Positions 1 through 11,948 of a stretch of 30,023 bases of DNA are shown here, in pieces (the stretch's first letter is position 1; every line of letters starts with the position of its first letter). Origin of the DNA: Rhizophagus sp. LPA8_4_AMF (Eukaryota > Glomeromycota > Glomeromycetes > Glomerales > Glomeraceae); assembly GCA_021464525.1 (NCBI GenBank), contig JADRCO010000596.1:1-30023 (forward strand), in the 5' to 3' direction. Below the pieces are notes generated by a model that did no database searches, was not told the origin of the DNA, and saw only the letters and a list, made by a program, of their open reading frames with translations. The position numbers and the translations under genes are program-made.

Positions 1-2999
1 CTGAAGCAGAAAAAAAAAAAAAAAAGATTAGGTAATTAATGGAATCATGCATGCAAAAAAAAAAAATGTGGAATAAATTTATCTTTGTTTTTTCCATTCC
101 ACAATTGTTTTATTTTTGTTAATAAAAATTTACATATTAATATATAATTACCCTATTATATATAATATGAAGTTATTTTAATTTGTCCATAATTTCACTT
201 TTAAAAATTTACCTTTTTAGTAATTGTACTTTTTCCCCTTATATAGAACGATGGGTACACAAGATAATTTATTTATTTATTTATTTTCATTATGTTTGAT
301 ATTTTCTATTCAAAAAAAAAAAAAAAAAAAATTTTTTATGTAAATTTTACATAAGCAATGCCTTATAATAGCCATTCATTTAATATTCGGACTATTGGTG
401 TTAAAAGAACAAGATAATAATATATTTTATAAAATAATGCAAAGTTTATGCACATCATTAAATTCGAATTTTGACAAAAAAAATGGTCATTTTTCCATAT
501 GATTGATTGAATGGCGATTTGAATTGTATTATTTCTTATTGTTATTATAAAATTACAATGTTATTGTAACCCCAGATGTGACCATTAAAATAAATTCTGG
601 TACAATTAAAAAATTTTAAAATAAAAATAAAAATAAAATAAAGAAAAATTAAAAATTAAGTAAATATAATAAATAAATAAACTAATCTATAAAAAATATG
701 AATTTTTATCGATAAAATTACTCACAAAACAATTGGTTTATTTGGGTGGAAACTTTTACGTCATCATTTTGACTACTTTATAAATTTTAATTGACCTTCT
801 TCAAACTGTTTATCAGCAAAATAATAACAAAACGCCGAAAGATTTAAAATTACCAATCAATGAATTACAGAACCCTGATACTTTAATTAGAATCTTTAAG
901 TTTAAAAGTTATTCTCCGAATTTTAAGTTCGGAGGATTTTCATATTAATAATACGTTAAATTGATTCGTATTCTAAGATCTTGAAAACGATTCATGCACA
1001 ATCATTTAAGTAATTTTATCCAAAATAAGTCTTCGCGGAATAAAATTTTATATTTTTGTCTAATTTTTTCTTATAAAAAAAAATAATAAGCAATTGCTTA
1101 CATGACTTACATGACCGTAAATTAAAAGTATAATATGAACATTGTTTTAGTTTTATTATTTTTATCGGCAGTTTATCTGGAGTACTATGTCGGCAAAATT
1201 TTTTCATTGAGAAGTAAGTTGTTTGAAACTTGGGACTGAACTAGTCTTTGTTTTCCTTTTAATAAATTTTGCATATCCATATTAAATTGTACATTAATAA
1301 TTACACTTAACCTGAATATTATAAAATTTTTGATGGTGGTAAATTTTAAAAATAAGGAATGCATTGGAAGTCATTTATAAATTATACATAATTACATTTA
1401 ACCGAATATTCTAATTTTTTCCAAAAAAAAAATAAGGAATTGCATTAAAAGTCATTCATGTGTTTTATCATGTACTGTATCTGCATCTGCAGGATTGTAT
1501 ACATGTATGATTGTATGATACACAAAGAACAAAGAAATCTTTACTTCATAATACGTTTAAGTTTATATATACCATTGCCGTTTTTCGATATCTTTTTTCT
1601 TTTTTTTTTAATAGCAGGTAACCATTTTTGTTAACGAAGCGATTAATCTTATGTGTAACAACAATTTTATTCGTAAATTTGATCATAAGTCACTTTTTAT
1701 TTTTCCATGTGATAGAACCTTAATAAGGAGATTCTTTACCAATCATAATAAAAGTTATAGGAACCCCTTGTGATTCAAATTAAGAAATTACATTGCAATT
1801 GCATTTTTACGAATCTCGGTACCATGCACATTTTTTATCATACATGTTCACTTACTTAATAGTTTTGATTATAAGCTATCGGAAAAATTAAATTTCTATT
1901 TAGTTAGCATCACAATAAAGCCACAGAAATAAAAATCATTTAATAATTACTTTTGTTATCCTAAAATTGTCTTCTCGGAATAAATTATACATTTTTTATT
2001 TAACCTTTCTTTTTTTTGTAAAAAAATTAATTAATCGTAAATAAAGTATAATATAATTAGGTAATATATTGTTTATTTATTTATACAGTACATTAATATC
2101 GGCAAAATATTTACCTACAATAATGAAAATTCATTAAATAATATAATCCTAATTTTTTAATTCTTTCGGAAGGTAGAACGCTCTAGATTATTATTATAAG
2201 TGTAACAATGCATGAAATCTCTAGAGGGCAACAAAAATTGTGAATTAAATTGATCTTTTGTTTTTTTTTTCTATCCCTGAAACTTAAAAATAATTTTTAA
2301 AATATAATCATTTAAGTTTGTAACAATTTTAAAATATTTATATATTTATAAATTTAATACCTAATGTAGAACAGAAGAACGAATAGAATTATTATGTATA
2401 CAATATTAGTATATTTTGATCATTTTTTCAAAAAAAAAAAAATCTTATTTCTTTTAATTTCTTAAAACAGTTGTGCTTTTGCATAAACCTATGCATTGCT
2501 TTGAAAGAAGCCATTCATGTATTTGATGTTACACAAAATAATACGTAGGCAGATGAGAAGTTTACGCATATTATTTTAATTTTGCATGTTATTGAGCAAT
2601 TTTTTTTTAAAAAAAATAATATTAATAATAATAAATTATAATTATTCACATATTTATTTTCGCGATTTCCGATCGAAATTCGACGACGCAGCAACTATTT
2701 TTTTTTTTTTGTGATTGAAATGCATAACGATTATAGTTTTTCCTCTTTGTTTTTTTTCTTATTATTATCATATATTTCATTGAATAAAAACCATTTATAA
2801 GTTTACAACAAATAAGACGATAAGAACCTTAATGTCATAAATATTATTTAAAAAAATTGTAATACATAATGCAAAAAACAATAACAGACCTATCGATTTT
2901 TAGTTATATTCCCACGAAACTTTTATTTATTTTTTACATCATCATTGATTAGTACATTATAATCGGAAAGAACTCTTTACCAATAAATGTAATAAATGT

Positions 3000-3222
3000 T
3001 TACAGCTGATTTCATAATATACAGTCACATACCGTCGGTACATTCGGTAAACGGTAAAGTTCAGAATAAAGGTAAAACTATATTGTTAGATTAGTGTTAG
3101 ATTCGGAGCATTGGTCTGAGCTGCAATGGTGTACTTTTTATTTTATTCAGTGTTATACCGAATTTTACCGGGTTTTTCTCGAAAAATGATAGGTGTCCCG
3201 TATATTATGAAATCAGCTGTAA
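3000..3222. mobile_element. Foldback MITE-like element with 22-bp perfect inverted termini
   Basis: Positions 3000-3021 (TTACAGCTGATTTCATAATA and on) are the exact reverse complement of 3201-3222. The arms continue inwards imperfectly: the left interior has CGGTAAACGGTAAAG and the right interior has a matching ACCGAATTTTACCG. It has no coding capacity. It sits inside the unit of the tandem array that is longer than its neighbours, which fits a later insertion. No clear target duplication is visible. A related, more decayed stretch lies near 4505-4650. Confidence 0.7.
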
Positions 3223-6200
3223 TTTCGCCGAAAATTAAAATTTTACCAATGAAAAGGAGTTAACGGAATCCTTGTATAGTACTCAAAATAAAAACCCCGG
3301 AGTTTTATTTTCCGAGTTTTAATTTCGGAGGATTTTTAGACTCGAGATATTTGATAATACACTTTATTGATTTGTATTTTAATTTGAGATCTTGAAACCC
3401 GATTCATGCGAAATTTTCTTTTTTTTTTTTTAATTATAAATCACTTAATGGATGAATTATGATACAAAGAAAGGGGGTTATCGGAGTAATCTTTGAAAAT
3501 TATTTTATTATAATTACTAATAAAGTAACTTTGAGCAAATGAATTATTTTTAAATCATTTAAATAATTTACTTTTAAAAATAAATTATACCTTGTTTTTT
3601 TTCTAATTTTGTAAAAAATAAATAAATAAATAAATAAATCGTTTACATAACCCGTAAATTAAAAGTATGATATAAGCATTGTTTATTTATTTATATATTT
3701 TATCGGTAAGGTGTTTTTCCTACGATGAAAGTATATTAAAACTGATAATCTTAAATTTTTTAATTTTTTTTGGTCTTTATTTGATAGGCATAAGAAAAAA
3801 GAACGCTCTAGACAATTAACGAAATAATGCATGCATCGAGTAACAAAAAATTGTGAATTAAAATGATCTTTGTTTTTCCTTTCCCGAAACTTTAAAATTA
3901 TAGTGTGGAGATGATGTGTATTATTTAAGTTTGTACAATTTTAAAATATTTATAATATCTAACGTAGCACGGAAGAACAAATAAAATTGTTATGTATAAT
4001 ATAATATATTAGTATGTTATTCTGACCATTTTTTGATTTTTTTCAAAAAAAATCTTATTTCGTAAAAAAAAAAAAAAGTTGTGGTTTGACATGCCTTGAA
4101 AGAAGCCATTCATGTATTTTATGTTACACGAAGAAATATATGTAGGTGAAAATTTTTTTTTTAAAGTTTATGCATATTATTAAATTTTGCTGCTGATACG
4201 TTGAATCATAGTTGCATCGTCATATGAATTTTGTTATATGTTACCAATGGTGTCAATAATAAAATAAAATAAGTTATGCAGCAACTTCGATAATTTCAGA
4301 TTGTTAACATTATCATTGATTACTTAATTTTTTCGGCGTTTTAACAAAAATCATACATAAAAAAAATTTAAGTTTGTACCAATCATGAAGAAAAAAATCC
4401 TTGTACTCTCATTTAAAAATCGCCAAGTAATCATTATTTTAAGTACCGAATTTTAATTAATTTCGGAGGATTTTAAACTCGATAATACACTTTGTATTTT
4501 AACTCATGTTTATTAACAATTATATCCATAATATGCGGGGTACACAAAATTACACTTGGCATATTCGGCAAAAACTCGGTAAAACTCTCGGATCACCGAT
4601 CACCGAATTTTACCGAGTTACTTTCGTATATCATTGAAAATTAGAATTTACTATTTTTGTTAACATTAACAAGTAAAGTAAACTTCCGCATATAGTGAAG
4701 AATTAATTTTTATTACTATTTCAAAAATAGCCTTTGCCGAATAAGTTATACGTTTTTTTGTCAATTTTTTTTTTTTTTTTAAATTAATCGTTTACATAAT
4801 CGTAAATTATGCAGGTCTACAATAAGTTTTTTATTATATAATCATAATTTTTAATTTTTCAATCTTCATTTTAAAGTCAGATGTTAAAAGTGTCTTAATA
4901 ATACAATAATGCATGTATATGATAACAAAAAATTATGGATTAAATTAATCTGTTTTTTTTCCATTCCGAAACTATAAATTTTACATATCAATATTTTGAA
5001 AGTTTTACATAAATACATAATTACGCTAATATACATTTTTAAAATATTTATACTTTTTGCCATTTTTCCTTGATTTAGCATGACATACCAGCAAAAGTAC
5101 ACAGTAGAACGAAGAGATTTATTATTCAAGAAAAAAGTTTGCCTTGCATATCATACAGGAAGATACTAGTAAGAGTACGTATAGTAAAAAGAAATTTTCA
5201 TGCATATCATTAAATTTATGTTACCTTTTTTTCGTTAACATATTCCGTGTCGTATATCTGCATTTGCGCACAAATTCATTGGAACAAGAGCACAGTAACT
5301 ATTTTTTTTTCATATGAACGACGATCAAATTTGATTGTATAAGTCTCATTGTTAAAAAATGCTAACTTAAAATGGTGAATTAAGAATGTTCAATGAAATG
5401 CATTTAATAAACACAATTGCTAATAATAAAATCTCCCAATAAAAATAATTTTAAAATTAACAATCATTCTTGGAATAACTTCGAAAATTTCAAATATTAC
5501 AACAAAAACTATCGCTATTAGAACAGACAATTATTTACTGTATTGGTCAATCATCTTGGACAATCATATTAATCCCCTTTAATCCTCTTTCAAAAATTGT
5601 CTATCAAACATTAATTTATTGATTTTCTTGTAATTGCTAAAAAAAGTAAATTGTCATTTTGTACATTATAATTACAACAATTACCGATTTTTTTTTTTTT
5701 ATTACTGTATTCTAAAATATTAAAATTGTACCAATCATACCAATCATACTAAAGGAACCCCCATTAGAAATCGTCAATTATTAAATTACTAGTTGTTATT
5801 TTAAATCTGAATTGAACTTGGTTGTTCAAAAAAATTTGATTATGCATTGATATTGCGAGTTGAATTACAATTAACGAATGAATTTTTTTCGATTATAAAT
5901 CATAGATAGTACTAACTATTATGACAGTATTATGACCGAAAAAAAAAATGTAAAGGTCATGAGGACATCGGGAAAACCTTGAATAATGAATTACTATTTT
6001 TGTTTTTTTGTTGACATTATCAACATGCACTGATAGAGCGAAGAATTTTCTTTTACACGCATTTAAACAAATATCTTGTTATCCAAAATAGTCCAATACT
6101 CCGTAGAATATATTATAAGTTTTTGTTTTTTTCTTTTCGTAAATTAGTCATTACAATACGGAAAATATGTGTTGTCGGCAAGGTGTTTCTATGGGAGTTA

Positions 6201-6589
6201 CAATGACGTAAATATTATGTATCAATAATCGAACAAAGTCTTTTGCACCAATCAATTTTATTCATTTAAAAAAAAAAGAATGATATTCCGGGGTTCTAAG
6301 GTTTTAGTGCATTGCATAGGAGTAAAAAAATGAAAGATTAAATTGACTAAATTAGTTTTTATTTTATTTTATTTTATTTCCATTTATTTTATTTTTTAAA
6401 ATAAATATCACGCGATATATAAACATTCCCAAAATTTTTAAACAATATTTTTTTTTATGCTCATTGCATCATTTCCATGGTTTACTTTTTTTTAATTCGT
6501 GTTAAAGTGCATCTAGAACCAATTTCGAGAATGATCGGCAGGGGAAAATTTTTGTTTCATTTATAAATAGACAAAGAATCATGCATGTT

Positions 6590-6649
6590 TCAGATATAAA
6601 AAAAAAAAAAAAAAAAAAATTTTATTATGCATAAAAATTTTTATTTATT

Positions 6650-6685
<36 letters not shown>
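6590..6685. repeat. Homopolymer foldback: poly-A run facing poly-T run
   Basis: An A run of about 23 near 6598-6620 is followed by ATTTTATTATGCATAAAAAT, itself palindromic, and then a T run of more than 30 near 6652-6684. The block can pair along its whole length. Run lengths in such DNA are often unreliable in assemblies. Confidence 0.6.
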
Positions 6686-6688
<3 letters not shown>

Positions 6689-6700
6689 GGACAACTTTAG

Positions 6701-7316
6701 ATGCATGTTATATGAAATGATTATTATTCTTTGTTTATAATTAATATAGATTGAAAGATAACATTATATTAAATTGCCACAAAAAACATTACTGCACGAC
6801 AAATTTCGTTAGATCCGACTTAGTGAATTCTTTTTTTATTTTTTACCGTAATAAAATTAGTCGATTCTTCTTTAATAACCCGGATATCATTTCTTTTTAA
6901 AATTTTGGGACAATTCTATAGTAGTTATAAATAGAATTGTTATTATGTGTATTTATTTATAATCACGCGCTCAAAATAATCACATGGGACGAAACAATTT
7001 TTTTTTTTTTTAATATTTTATTAATTTTATTATCTGTATACAACCATATATTAATTTTTACTTAATTTCTTAAACCAATCGGTTTTAACCAAGATATAAA
7101 AGGAAAGTGGAAGGCTTAAAACAAGTAAAAGAATTGTTATTACTATTTAAATATCTATATTACTATTTTAAATATCTATTTTACTTTTTAAATATCTATG
7201 TAACAATTCTTAATAGAAAAAAAAAACTATGAAAATGATCATGAGATCATATTAATGGAAGATTTCGGGAAAACGAGAAAAAAATAAAAACTAGAAAAAA
7301 GTTCATATTTATGAAA
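6701..7316. repeat. Intergenic AT-rich DNA with a 25-bp minisatellite at 7134-7201
   Basis: Three copies of a TATTACTATTTAAATATCTA-like unit, period about 25, lie at 7134-7201. The rest is AT-rich without a supported ORF. It is downstream of the minus-strand gene ending at 7317 and should contain its 3' UTR. Confidence 0.6.
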
Positions 7317-7766
7317 CTAAAATAATGATGAACCATTTCCAGCAGGCAAAAACGATTCGAAACCCCCATTATCATCATAAAAGTTAATCCCATTTATTAA
7401 GGGAATATCTGTATCTTGCGTATTTAACCGAAATATTCTATTTAAATTTTCGGCATTTGTTTGTCTTATATTATTATTTATATCATTAGCTTTTTTAGCT
7501 AAGGCTTTAAATTTTTCTTTTTGAGAAGGTGTTATATAAGATGACCAAATATATGAGGAAGTTAAATTAATCATCTGCTGATCCTTTATCCTCAGTCTCT
7601 GAGCTTCAATACCCACATTATACTTAATCAGACCCAATCCGTTTAAGATATCGATATTACGGCTTCTTGCCCAATTTGCAACCGAAAGCGCATTATTATC
7701 GTAAGGGAGCTTACAGACAAGTTCACGATCTATAAAATCCACCAAGTAATTTTTGTTTACATTCAT
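7317..7766 (-). CDS. Hypothetical protein, possibly divergent HMG-box, with FES-LPAG C-terminal signature
   Basis: A single-exon ORF of 149 residues, uninterrupted in DNA where chance ORFs are under 80 codons, starting at the first ATG. No signal peptide or membrane segment is seen. Residues about 24-97 run from an N-rich start through a tryptophan at W74 to a lysine-rich helix (QKEKFKALAKKAN, 82-94). This resembles the last helix of fungal MATA-type HMG boxes, a family greatly expanded in Rhizophagus, but the match is weak and the first helix is not convincing. The tail from about 124 (NGINFYDDNGGFESFLPAG) ends in GSSLF. The same signature closes the small protein at 18645-18869, so the two share a C-terminal module. 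Function is not established; a DNA-binding role is inference only. Confidence 0.6.
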   Translation of the reverse strand: MNVNKNYLVDFIDRELVCKLPYDNNALSVANWARSRNIDILNGLGLIKYNVGIEAQRLRIKDQQMINLTSSYIWSSYITPSQKEKFKALAKKANDINNNIRQTNAENLNRIFRLNTQDTDIPLINGINFYDDNGGFESFLPAGNGSSLF

Positions 7767-9905
7767 TTTTTTTTTAAGGAAAAAAAAATTTTTTTTAAAG
7801 TATGATAATAATTGGTTTAAAAAAAATCAAGAGAACGAGTATTATTATTATTATTTTTTTTAAAAAAAAAAAATATGGAAAGGGTAAGGTAAATAAGTTA
7901 CGGGGTTTATATTATTTATAAAAAAAATTTGTTTTTTTGCTTAATAATAATAATTACCTACCGTTGCTTTAGATTTTGAATATTTCACTAAAATTTCTTT
8001 TGTGATACGCAAATATTAATACGCGTGAAAAATATTTTTACAAATTTGTACAAAATAATCTCGTCTTGGAAATAAGTAATTTTATTCGAACACTGAAGTG
8101 AAAATCCTTAGGCCCTGCATAAAAATATTCGTTCATCTGATGTTGACTCAGTTATCCTAAATTGTACAGAGAATTTTCATTGATGCAATATTTTTTATTG
8201 ATCGGCAAATCAATTGCATCATTCATTTTTTTGATTTGTTATTTACAATTTATTTTACAGTACTATCTCTTTTTGCTATTCGATAAAAGGAAAATTGGTA
8301 CAGTATTTTTTTGCAACTAGAATGAATGACTGATTATGAAATTAAATAAATTATTTTTAGTCTTGAAACAATTTAGATATTAGGCCTGCCACCAAGTTAA
8401 TTTCATTTATTTACTAATTTAGAATTTAACGCCCTTTGAAGCAATGTATCGTCAATATTTCTATCTACCTGGAAATTTTATTTGAAAATTTTAGCTCATC
8501 ATTTCCTTTTTTTTTTTCCTTTATATATTATTAAAATAAGAAAATACAGTTAATAATATATTTTACCTTAGTTTTTCACATGTCTTTGAATGATATTGAT
8601 GGCTTTTATTAGAATTTTTGGCTTTATAACATTTATTATTCATTTTATTTGGAATTTAACATCTTTTTTTGGTTCTTAACTATATGTCTATATCCCTATT
8701 ATCAAATAATAATTTGATTGATTTTATTTTTTTTATCCTAGAATTTCTTTATTGTCTTATAGAACTTATAGATGCTTCGTAATGTTAATAATTTACGCAA
8801 TTATGCATAATTAGTATAGCTGAAAAAGCAATATTAGAGAACCAATTTCCGAAATGCATGTTTCCTACTTTCCAAGAATAATAATAATATTAGTAATAAT
8901 AATAATATAATTATTACTACCACTTTATTTTTACCATAGTATTATATTATCACTACTATTACTATTATTACTATATTATTACATGATTTATTTATTTGCG
9001 ATCTCTCTTGATTTTTTTTTTCCTCGACTTTTTTTTTATAAATGATGTAAACAATGATGTAATAATATATATAACAATTAAAAACAAATAAATTAAAATT
9101 TATGAATTTCATTTAGATAATATAATTGTTTTTTTATTATAAATGCTGTGTTAATCGAATAAAATTTTGATTCGTTGCCCAAAATGTATTGTTTAATATA
9201 TTTGATATTCAAATCATTTTACTTAGTTTGATCGACCGCAGACAATGTTAAAATGATGATTATTATTACATATTTAAAAAATTATTTCTTGAAAATCATG
9301 AACAATCACATTTCGTATGAGTTGAAATTATTATTAGTTTATTACGTTATTTGGAACTTCGGAGAGATAAGGGAAGAAAATGATCAGAAATGAACTTATG
9401 AATATTCGACAGATACGACTGGTCTGTGTTTGTTTCACCATTAAATTAATGGTCATTTGATCAATCGTTTGGCTTTCTTCTATATTCAAACTCAATTCCG
9501 ATATTTTACGATTTGTTATCATACAAAGGTATTTACTGTGTATACATTATTTTTTTTTGAAAAAAAAAAAAAAAAAAAAAAAAAAAGGGGGAAAAATAGC
9601 GCGAGATGTATTCGCAGCTTTTTTGTTTGAAATTTCCAAATAAAGAAATGTGAATAGAATATTTTGTGTAAATTAAAGAACACGGAAAAATTTTTAAGTT
9701 GTAACATTTTGTACAAATTTGACGTTAACCGAACATCAAGTCATGTCACAAGTTTTACGCCAAAAGTAGACATATCATCTTTTAATACTTTGAAATACAC
9801 GCATTAAAATATTGAAATATATTCAAGGGTACAAAAATAATAAAAACTTTCATAATCAAATAAAAAATTAAATGTTTTACATTTGAAACGTTGAAAGAAC
9901 AATAG
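7767..9905. other. Intergenic AT-rich stretch with trinucleotide microsatellites
   Basis: I see no supported gene. At about 8876-8985 AATAAT/ATTATT and TATTAC/TAGTAAT runs form a self-complementary microsatellite block. An A run of about 28 with a preceding T run (9550-9586) is another homopolymer foldback. The short ORFs at 9334-9522 and 9519-9716 consist of these low-complexity tracts and have no recognisable features. Confidence 0.5.
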
Positions 9906-10090
9906 TTTTTTTTTTTTTTTTACGCTAAGATTGTAAGTCAATTTATTAAAGTATAAATTAAACAGTACATAAACCATTGATACAAAAATACAAACTAAAA
10001 AGAACTACTGGCTCCCTATCTACCATAGATAGTAAATTACCCAGACAGACGAACCCAACCTTGCCATAAGCCTATACGTGGGGTGAATTA
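9906..10090 (-). mobile_element. Antisense 3' tail of a poly-A retroposon, related to the SINE at the window end
   Basis: Read on the minus strand, the segment runs GGTTCGTCTGTCTGGGTAAT, then a hairpin (CTATCTACCATAGATAG, plus 10016-10032), then an AT-rich stretch with an AATAAA, and ends in a poly-A tail (T run at 9907-9922). The GGTTC...TGTCTGGGTA core matches the end of the tRNA-headed SINE at 29985-30020, so the two are the same family or share a LINE tail. The copy here is 5'-truncated, as target-primed retroposons often are. Confidence 0.6.
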
Positions 10091-10094
10091 GGTT

Positions 10095-10255
10095 CAAGTC
10101 ATCCTGAAATATTATGGCCCATTACACCAATTCGGTTACACCAGTGTAATACTATTTTCATATGAATTTTCGAGCAAAAATTTGGTGTAATATATTTCAC
10201 CATTACGCCGCCTTAATGCCGAATTATCTGAAATAATTACGCCCCCATGTATACA
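10095..10255. repeat. TTACACC / GGTGTAA foldback-type repeat
   Basis: TTACACC occurs as ATTACACCAATTCGG and GTTACACCAGTGTAAT on the left. GGTGTAATATATTTCACCATTACGCC lies on the right, followed by ATTACGCCCCCAT opposite a left ATGGCCCATTAC. The arms pair imperfectly, as in a decayed foldback element. It abuts the retroposon tail. Exact ends cannot be fixed. Confidence 0.35.
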
Positions 10256-11948
10256 TAAGCCTTCACCCATACTACTGCCAACTGAATGTTTTAAACCCAA
10301 AGGTACAGCATTGGTCTCGAAAAGAAAACTATGACACAGTTAATCACGAACCAAAAATTTGAAGAATAATATTGTAACCAATCCCCTCCAAATTTTATAC
10401 TATTAACTATTCCTAAATAAGTAAAATTAGAAAAAGTAGAAATACATTATTGTCATTTCATTTTTTTATCAATTCCTGCATGTAATTCATCCACCAGCAT
10501 TTGCTCACAACATGGTTTCCAAATTTCTTTGTTGACGTCAATATATATATTGTTAATAAAAACAGACAATATTTGTCTAGTAATAGAACCATTTTTGATA
10601 AAAGAATTAATCGTGTTGAATAAGAAAAGGGGAACTACTATCGATATTCAATATTTGTACGCAATTAAACTATTGATATCAATATTGTACAATATTGTAC
10701 AATAATGAAAATATCGGTCAAATAAAATCAGTATGATCCTAGATCCTACAGGGCCGTGCGATAATTAATATTGTATACTCGTTTGTGTTTATTGAAGAGG
10801 TTATTATTATGATTTTCGTGACGTGAAAGGAATGATACGAATTGTATAACAGTTCTAGATGAGAATTTTATAAATTATCTTTACAAAAAAATAGTAAATT
10901 TAATTTTTTGGATGAAAAAATTGTGGTTTATTTTTTAATAAATAAAAATGATTTTTTCATTTTTAATGAAATTTTTTATTAATTAACTAGATCAATGCAT
11001 GGTGATTGTGCACTACCAGATATGATTTTTATTTACTTATTTTAAAGATACAACAATTTATGCAGGGCATATACAGTATAGAGCCAGTAAATCTCACTCC
11101 ATTCAACCAATCAGCAAAGGTTCTAATCATAATACATTTTGTGTCTCAAGTGTATAGTTTATATCTGTCATGGTCCACCCATAGTTTTAACCTATATCCA
11201 TAATACATTCTGACTTGCATGCTATGTCATAGACATAAATGTCCACACCCCAATGGTCAAATAGGTTAATTATGAGATAATTCTTTATTGGTCTATAATC
11301 CTTTCTTATCAGGTACGGACTTTTGCAATTACTTTATAATTATAGGCTCGGTACACATGCACTTGTGTGTTCAAATTTTTAATTTTTTTTACATACTATG
11401 ATACCATAACGATAAAAAAACAGAAATGTCAACTAACATAGCCACTGATCATAAAGGAAATGGAATTTATTTTTTTAATACTAATTTTCGAACTTGTTCG
11501 TCAAGCCGATATCTAGTCACGTCAATGATGTAACACAATATATACGTCACTAATTATCGTCTGAAATGTGTGACAGTTAGGTCGATCTTTGCCATATTAG
11601 GATGGAGTGAGAGATAAGCATCACGGGCACGTGATTGCGGGAAACCCGTTGTTTATATTTATCTCAGCGACTTAGTTTTTTTTAAGCGGTCTGATCCCTA
11701 TTTGTCACTTAGCTATTTGACACCGGATGGTCAACTTGACCACTTAAAATGGCGCACATTTCAGACGTGCATCATTACAACTACCAAATTTTTTTTCAAA
11801 ATTAAAGTTTCATTTGGAAATCATTTTTTAAAAAAAATTAAAAATTAAGAATTATATAAAAAAAAATTAATAATATAAAAAAGCCAATAGTAAATAATTA
11901 TATTAAAAAAAAAAAGAAAGTTTATATCTATCATATCTACCTATATCT
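10256..11948. other. Intergenic stretch, no gene seen; includes a less AT-rich foldback block
   Basis: No supported ORF. Positions 10660-10710 hold short direct repeats of CAATATTGTA. The short plus-strand ORF at 11006-11203 has no recognisable feature. At 11558-11570 CGTCTGAAATGTG is the exact reverse complement of 11755-11767, bounding about 210 bp noticeably richer in G and C than its surroundings; this may be a small foldback element or a remnant regulatory region. The last 150 bases are the 3' flank of the secreted-protein gene. Confidence 0.45.

Larger units (their letters stand above)
1..6700. repeat. Ancient diverged tandem array, about five units of 0.9-1.6 kb, gene-free
   Basis: Three anchor blocks recur in the same order. 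Block A (ACCAATCA followed by GGAACCC or AATCCTTG) is near 853, 1739, 3246, 4378 and 5725. Block B (GAATAAATTATAC-like, then a T/A run, then CGTAAATTA and ATCGGCAA) is near 1034, 1973, 3578, 4736 and 6099. Block C (AATGCATG, then GTGAATTAAATTGATCTTTG-like, then CCGAAACT) is near 50, 1215, 2195, 3810, 4905 and 6310. The spacings of the three blocks rise and fall together, so this is a colinear tandem array and not scattered repeats. No ORF beyond about 80 codons is present, and those seen are not conserved between units. Unit function is unknown. The window starts inside a unit, so the left edge is not seen. Confidence 0.7.

Noticed and set aside
4884-5129. 81-codon minus-strand ORF inside the tandem array
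   Set aside because: The equivalent frame is not open in the other units of the array, so it is not conserved.
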